Origin: Hyphomicrobium sp. LHD-15
Lineage (GTDB): Bacteria > Pseudomonadota > Alphaproteobacteria > Rhizobiales > Hyphomicrobiaceae
NCBI RefSeq assembly: GCF_031157355.1
Contig: NZ_JAVIFT010000002.1
Coordinates: 668,501-732,500 of the forward strand
Length of the DNA stretch: 64,000 bases
Direction of reading: 5' to 3'
Under the pieces are notes generated by a model. That model ran no database searches. It had not been told where the DNA came from and saw only the letters and a list, made by a program, of their open reading frames with translations. Positions within the stretch are counted from its first letter, which is position 1; the number at the start of each line of letters is the position of its first letter. Positions 60,193-64,000 of the stretch are shown here, piece by piece. Both the position numbers and the translations under genes were made by a program.

Positions 60193-61275
60193 ATGTCAGA
60201 GGCACCAGACAAAGAGAGTAAAACAGAAGAGGCAACAGAGAAGAAGGTTCGCGACTCACTCGAGAAGGGCCAAGTCCCTCACTCGCGCGAGGCGACCACG
60301 CTGGCCTCGATGCTCGCCATTCTGATCGCCGTCTACTTTTTGCTTGCCGACAACGTCGTCAAACTTCGCTTCTCGCTCGAGAGCTTCATCGACAATCCCG
60401 GCGGGTTCGTAATCAATAGCGGGGCGGATGCCTCTGCCATTCTCTACGTGGCCGCGTTCGAAGCCGCCAAGGTGGTCGGGCCGGTCGTGCTCGTGATTAT
60501 GGTTGCCGGCATTGCGGCCTCTTTCCTGCAGAACCAACCCCAGCTCGTGGTCGATCGCATCGAACCTAAGTTCGAGCGCATCTCCATCAAGAAGGGGTGG
60601 AGCAGAATCTTTGGTGTTCAAGGCCAGGTCGAATTCCTGAAGAGCTTGTTCAAGCTCTCGATCGTCGCGGTGGCCGGCTACATCGCGCTCGGAGGATCGT
60701 ACCGGGAGATTTTCAACGCGCTCTTCATGGAGCCTTCTGCGATCCCGAGCCTTATGCAGGATCTCAGCATTCAGTTCCTTTTCGCGGTGGTGGTGACGAC
60801 GTCGGTGCTGGTCGGAGCGGACCTCGCCTGGTCGCACTTCTCGTGGCGCAAAGAGCTCATGATGACCAAGCAGGAGGTCAAGGATGAGCATAAGCAGGCG
60901 GAAGGCGACCCGCTGATCAAGATGCGTCTCAGGTCGCTGCAGAGAGACCGTTCACGCCGCCGGATGATGGCGGAGGTGCCGAGAGCGACGCTGATCGTCG
61001 CCAACCCGACGCATTATTCCGTCGCTTTGCGGTATGTGAGGGAAGAAGGAGGCGCGCCAATCGTTCTAGCTAAAGGCAAGGACCTCATTGCGCTCAAGAT
61101 TCGTTTCATTGCCGAGCAAAACGGCATTCCAATTTACGAGGATCGTGCTCTGGCACGCTCGCTCTACGCAAGCGTCGAGGTGGATAAGATGATTCCACCG
61201 GAGTTCTACAAGGCCGTGGCCGGCGTCATCCTGTTCCTGCAGCAGCGGGGACAGCAGCCTCGACGGACCATGTGA
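60193..61275 (+). CDS. flhB: Flagellar export apparatus protein FlhB
   Basis: The 360-residue protein has four membrane helices (about residues 38-52, 95-112, 155-168 and 193-212) and the autocleavage motif NPTH at 271-274. A basic N-terminal segment (ESKTEEATEKKVRDSLEKGQ) is typical. FlhB switches export from rod/hook to filament proteins after self-cleavage between N271 and P272. The end is short. Confidence 0.95.
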   Translation: MSEAPDKESKTEEATEKKVRDSLEKGQVPHSREATTLASMLAILIAVYFLLADNVVKLRFSLESFIDNPGGFVINSGADASAILYVAAFEAAKVVGPVVLVIMVAGIAASFLQNQPQLVVDRIEPKFERISIKKGWSRIFGVQGQVEFLKSLFKLSIVAVAGYIALGGSYREIFNALFMEPSAIPSLMQDLSIQFLFAVVVTTSVLVGADLAWSHFSWRKELMMTKQEVKDEHKQAEGDPLIKMRLRSLQRDRSRRRMMAEVPRATLIVANPTHYSVALRYVREEGGAPIVLAKGKDLIALKIRFIAEQNGIPIYEDRALARSLYASVEVDKMIPPEFYKAVAGVILFLQQRGQQPRRTM

Positions 61276-61285
61276 GGATCGAGAT

Positions 61286-61756
61286 ATGCTGAAACAAGGC
61301 AAAGACTATTCGCGCGAGCGTGAGAAGGCACTGGCCGATGGCATGAGAGATGTTGCCTCGGAGCTGAGGCTCGTCGATCCCGCCGATTTCATCGCCTACA
61401 TCCGGACCGAGCAGTTCGGCAATATTCGCAATCTCGTGAATTCTTCGACGGAGATGTTCTTCAAGCCCGGCACGATTTGTTTTGGGCTTTCCGGTGAGGT
61501 CGATCTGCCCTGGGGATGCACGCCGTGCGTCTCGCTCGATATGGAGTTCCACCACCTCAACGTTTCCGCCTACTTCCGCCTTGTGCTGCAATCTCTGCAG
61601 GCGGGAATCGAATTGAGCTACGTCTCGTTCGAGGGAGGATCGGAAGACCCGGACCGGAATACCGAACGCCTGATCGAGGCCATCGACGACGCCCGGCTCG
61701 TTCCGCACGGGCGTAGCCGCCGGCCACAGGCCGAAGCCGCGGCGGAACGGCATTAA
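61286..61756 (+). CDS. Hypothetical protein downstream of flhB
   Basis: The 156-residue protein is not recognised. It starts 10 bases after flhB. It looks soluble and alpha/beta, with DPADFIAYIRTEQFGNIRNL, a cysteine pair in WGCTPCVSLDMEFHHLNVSA, and a short basic C-terminal tail. The LDMEFHH and TPC groups suggest a possible metal site. Its position in the motA-fliN-flhB unit suggests a link to flagella, but this is positional only. Confidence 0.65.
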   Translation: MLKQGKDYSREREKALADGMRDVASELRLVDPADFIAYIRTEQFGNIRNLVNSSTEMFFKPGTICFGLSGEVDLPWGCTPCVSLDMEFHHLNVSAYFRLVLQSLQAGIELSYVSFEGGSEDPDRNTERLIEAIDDARLVPHGRSRRPQAEAAAERH

Positions 61757-61792
61757 GCTCTCGACCCACCGCCTCAGAGAAGAGCCTGATCG

Positions 61793-61835
61793 CGAGAGCA
61801 TGATTGCTCTTCTTCGAATAGCAATCCCGCTCTCG
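61793..61835. terminator. Hairpin after the motA-flhB unit
   Basis: CGAGAGC (61793-61799) pairs with GCTCTCG (61829-61835) and ATTGCT with AGCAAT inside, giving a two-part stem 37 bases after the stop of the preceding gene. A T-rich stretch is short, so this is a likely but not certain transcription end. Confidence 0.45.
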
Positions 61836-61849
61836 TCTCTTGATGAGAT

Positions 61850-61947
61850 CGATGATTCACGCTTCGGACATTTCCCGGCGCTGCCGATTCACGCCGCGCC
61901 AGCGTCGCGACGATCGGAGCGCGTAGGTCCGAAACGATCATGGTCTA
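61850..61947. repeat. Intergenic hairpin repeat, copy 2 (with longer middle)
   Basis: It starts CGATGATTCACGCTTCGGAC and ends GTCCGAAACGATCATGGTCTA. The outer arms (GCTTCGGAC with GTCCGAAAC) pair, and its middle is about 60 bases longer than in copy 1. Its last bases overlap the final codon of the usg gene. Confidence 0.6.
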
Positions 61948-62265
61948 GTTGAGTCTGAACTCGGCCCCGATCAGCTTCAGCTCGCGAGGTTTGATCAGAC
62001 CAGCGTGAGCGACGAGCACCTGGTGCAGCTTTCCTTCGAGATTGTTCGTCCAGAAATCGAGGAAGCTCTTGAGCTTCGGAAAGCGTGGATGGAGGTCGTA
62101 CTCCTGCCAGATGTAGCTCTGCATCAATGAAGGATGATCGGGCAGGCGGTAGATGATTTCGGCGGTGGTCAAGCTATAGCCCGCAAGCATGCGGACAAAA
62201 TCAGTGTCGGCGGTGCTCAAGGTCGGCTCCCGGGTTGCCAGGTTCACCGGAATAGTGTACGGCAA
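61945..62265 (-). CDS. usg: Usg-family protein
   Basis: The 106-residue protein has the Usg pattern: RMLAGYSLTTAEIIYRLPDH, SLMQSYIWQEYDLHPRFPKL, FLDFWTNNLEGKLHQVLVAH. The family is widespread in alphaproteobacteria and its role is unknown. The start given is TTG at 62265; a GTG at 62247 is an alternative. It is transcribed toward the unknown gene after flhB and divergent from the marC-type gene. Confidence 0.88.
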   Translation of the reverse strand: MPYTIPVNLATREPTLSTADTDFVRMLAGYSLTTAEIIYRLPDHPSLMQSYIWQEYDLHPRFPKLKSFLDFWTNNLEGKLHQVLVAHAGLIKPRELKLIGAEFRLN

Positions 62266-62395
62266 GCGCGGAAATTTTCAATATTCATATGTTTATTCAA
62301 TTACTTAGCAGCAGTCATGACGTATTGCTAACAAGCTGCCTAGTGCAATTGCATCGCTCGGGTAGACTTGCCCGATCCGTAATCGGACTCCCGAG

Positions 62396-63034
62396 ATGCT
62401 TGCCGCGGCGCTGACCAGCTTCACGACCTTTTTCGCGACCATCGGGCCGATCGAGGCCGCGGTGCTGTTTGCGACACTGACGCCTCAGATGGCGGAAGCG
62501 GAGCGGCGGCGGATCGCGGTGCGTGCCACCCTCATCGCGGCGGTGATTCTCTTCTCTTCGACTCTCGCTGGCGGTCCGCTGCTGAGGCAACTCGGCGTTT
62601 CCATTCCGGCGCTGCAGACGGCCGGGGGAATCATTCTGCTCATGATCGGGCTCGACATGGTGTTTGCGCGTCCCACGAGTGCGTTCAAGTTGACCCCTTC
62701 GGAAGGGGTGGAGGCGCAACGCAAAGATGACGTAGCCGTGTTTCCGCTGGCCACGCCTCTGCTCGCCGGTCCTGGCGCGATGAGTGCCGGCATTCTGCTG
62801 GCCGCCAACGCACATGGCGATGCCGTCGCGCTTTCCATGACACTTGTGGCCCTGACAACGGTCATGGCGCTTACGTTCGTCCTTCTGCTTGTTGCGCATG
62901 ATCTCTCACGCTTTATCGGCGTGACGGCGCAGAGGGTTCTGATGCGGGTGTTCGGTATCCTGCTGGCGGCGATCGCGGTGCAGGCGCTGTTCAACGGCAT
63001 CGGTGCAAGCGGGCTGATCGCCTCCCGCGCCTAG
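62396..63034 (+). CDS. MarC-family membrane protein
   Basis: The 212-residue protein has about six membrane helices and the MarC pattern: FFATIGPIEAAVLFATLTPQ, GGIILLMIGLDMVFARPTSA, FPLATPLLAGPGAMSAGILL. The family is often labelled as NAAT transporter, but substrates are not known. It lies between usg and flgB and starts after CCCGAG, with no strong ribosome site. A 143-base gap before flgB contains a perfect hairpin (63070-63090). Confidence 0.87.
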   Translation: MLAAALTSFTTFFATIGPIEAAVLFATLTPQMAEAERRRIAVRATLIAAVILFSSTLAGGPLLRQLGVSIPALQTAGGIILLMIGLDMVFARPTSAFKLTPSEGVEAQRKDDVAVFPLATPLLAGPGAMSAGILLAANAHGDAVALSMTLVALTTVMALTFVLLLVAHDLSRFIGVTAQRVLMRVFGILLAAIAVQALFNGIGASGLIASRA

Positions 63035-63069
63035 AGATCAAACGCTCCCCTAGGTGTTAACACTTTCTG

Positions 63070-63090
63070 CGGCCGAGTCTTTCTCGGCCG
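63070..63090 (+). promoter_or_regulatory. Hairpin between marC-type gene and flgB
   Basis: CGGCCGAG and CTCGGCCG form a perfect 8-bp stem around TCTTT. It is not followed by a T-run, so it may be part of the flgB leader or a weak terminator. Confidence 0.4.
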
Positions 63091-63177
63091 GGTCCGAGGT
63101 CGTGCGCAAGGCGATCACAAGGTTCGGACAAGATTGTCGCCCTACAACCGATGGAGGGTCAGGCGAGGCGCGCGCTC

Positions 63178-63558
63178 ATGGATTCCATCAATTTCTTCTC
63201 GGTCGCATCTCAGCAAAACCGCTGGCTGTCCGTGCGTCAGTCCGTGGTTGCGCAAAACATCGCGAACGCGAATACGCCCGGCTACAAGGCGCTCGACGTC
63301 GAGCCGTTCGAGGCGGTGCTGAATTCCTCCGGTATCGAGATGCGCAAGACGCAGTCGAACCATATGACCCCCACCAGCGGCACCGGAAGCGATGCCGAGA
63401 CGGAAGAAGCCGCAAAGTGGCAAGTGGTTCACTCGGGAAACAGCGTCAGCCTCGAAGAGCAGATGCTGAAGTCCGGTGAGGTTGCCGGCTCTTATGCGCG
63501 CAACACCAGCGTCATGAAGACTCTTCATCGCATGCTGCTGGCTGCTTCGCGGGGATAA
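63178..63558 (+). CDS. flgB: Flagellar rod protein FlgB
   Basis: The 126-residue protein has the rod N-terminal motif RQSVVAQNIANANTPGYKAL and a C-terminal helix (GEVAGSYARNTSVMKTLHRM). FlgB is a proximal rod component. The start at 63178 (MDSINFFSVASQQN) is preferred to an upstream in-frame ATG at 63151 because it matches family starts. It is three bases before flgC. Confidence 0.93.
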   Translation: MDSINFFSVASQQNRWLSVRQSVVAQNIANANTPGYKALDVEPFEAVLNSSGIEMRKTQSNHMTPTSGTGSDAETEEAAKWQVVHSGNSVSLEEQMLKSGEVAGSYARNTSVMKTLHRMLLAASRG

Positions 63559-63561
63559 GCC

Positions 63562-63981
63562 ATGGCCGATCCGATGCAAGTTGCGATCAAGGTGGCCGCC
63601 TCGGGGCTCGAGGCGCAGTCGCGTCGCATGCTCGTGGTTTCGGAGAACCTTGCCAACGCTTCGTCGACCGGCAGCACGCCCGGCGCAAATCCCTATACGC
63701 GCCAGACCGTCAGCTTCGAATCGGCGCTCGACGATGTTTCGGGCGCAAACCTGGTTCAGGTCGACCGCGTCGATACGGACAAGAAGCCCTATCGCATCGA
63801 ATACGATCCGAGCCATCCGGCTGCCGACGAGCAAGGCAATGTCAAGCTGCCGAACGTCGACATGCTCGTCGAGCTGGCCGACATGCGGGAAACGAACCGC
63901 TCTTATGAGGCCAACCTCCAGGTGGTCAAGCAGGCGCGGTCTCTGATCTCGATGACCATCGATCTTCTCAGGAGCTCATGA
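63562..63981 (+). CDS. flgC: Flagellar rod protein FlgC
   Basis: The 139-residue protein has the FlgC pattern: [60 protein letters not shown], and the C-terminal helix [20 protein letters not shown]. It is a proximal rod component with FlgB. The next gene begins within its last four bases (ATGA). Confidence 0.94.
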   Translation: MADPMQVAIKVAASGLEAQSRRMLVVSENLANASSTGSTPGANPYTRQTVSFESALDDVSGANLVQVDRVDTDKKPYRIEYDPSHPAADEQGNVKLPNVDMLVELADMRETNRSYEANLQVVKQARSLISMTIDLLRSS

Positions 63982-64000
63982 TGCTGGACGGCGTCGGTAA
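63978..64000 (+). CDS. Start of next flagellar gene (probably fliE), truncated by window edge
   Basis: An ATG at 63978 overlaps the flgC stop codon by four bases, and a second ATG follows at 63981. Only seven complete codons are visible (MMLDGVG). flgB-flgC-fliE is the usual order in alphaproteobacteria, so fliE is likely; sequence is too short to prove it. Confidence 0.5.

Noticed and set aside
1-64000. CRISPR arrays, insertion sequences or prophage
   Set aside because: No regular direct repeat-spacer arrays, transposase motifs or phage structural proteins were recognised in the window.

Overview
The window looks like the chromosome of a high-GC alphaproteobacterium of the order Hyphomicrobiales, most probably Hyphomicrobium or a close relative. 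The best single clue is a 322-residue D-2-hydroxyacid dehydrogenase (23355..24323) that closely resembles, from memory, the hydroxypyruvate reductase/glycerate dehydrogenase of Hyphomicrobium methylovorum, a serine-cycle enzyme of methylotrophs. The flagellar regulator FtcR, the FlaF/FlbT pair, DUF1217 and Usg point the same way.

Layout. 1-5 kb: circularly permuted ATP-grasp enzyme, a GbsR/MarR-type regulator with a perfect 24-bp palindrome over its start codon followed by a DUF4166 gene, a Kazal-type inhibitor, a polyhydroxyalkanoate-system protein and tRNA-Ser(CGA). 5-14 kb: serralysin-like RTX metalloprotease, a BtuF-like binding protein with a small membrane protein, a phospholipase-C-like protein fused to DUF4332, a haloacetate dehalogenase homologue, an FAH-family hydrolase and an RNA methyltransferase. 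14-22.5 kb: TonB-ExbD-ExbB plus a periplasmic unknown, divergent from two large TonB-dependent receptors; the region before the first receptor carries a duplicated operator-like palindrome. 22.7-34.9 kb: hprA, a patatin, tadA, rluB with a repetitive Arg/Gly-rich N-terminal tail, rsmD, mutL, two paralogous three-module envelope proteins, and a D-lactate dehydrogenase.

35-44 kb: a candidate small RNA with two hairpins sharing the same C-rich loop; a membrane protein with a nuclease-like domain; two paralogous TPR proteins; then a Ser/Thr phosphorylation module (transmembrane kinase with a seven-repeat WD40 domain, two FHA proteins, a PP2C phosphatase and a J-domain-like protein).

44.5-64 kb: a flagellar region. 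ftcR-flgE-flgK-flgL-flaF-flbT-flgD-fliQ is a tightly packed unit, followed by flhA-fliR and four small genes including a minimal rod-binding FlgJ; DUF1217-flgF-fliI run on the other strand; motA-fliN-flhB plus an unknown gene follow; after usg and a marC-type gene, flgB-flgC and the first bases of the next gene (probably fliE) run off the end. A hairpin-forming intergenic repeat occurs three times in the window (22547, 42351, 61850), with stem sequences that change in a compensatory way.

Everything here comes from reading sequence and translations; no database search or folding calculation was run, and family names rest on recognised motifs and remembered family sequences.
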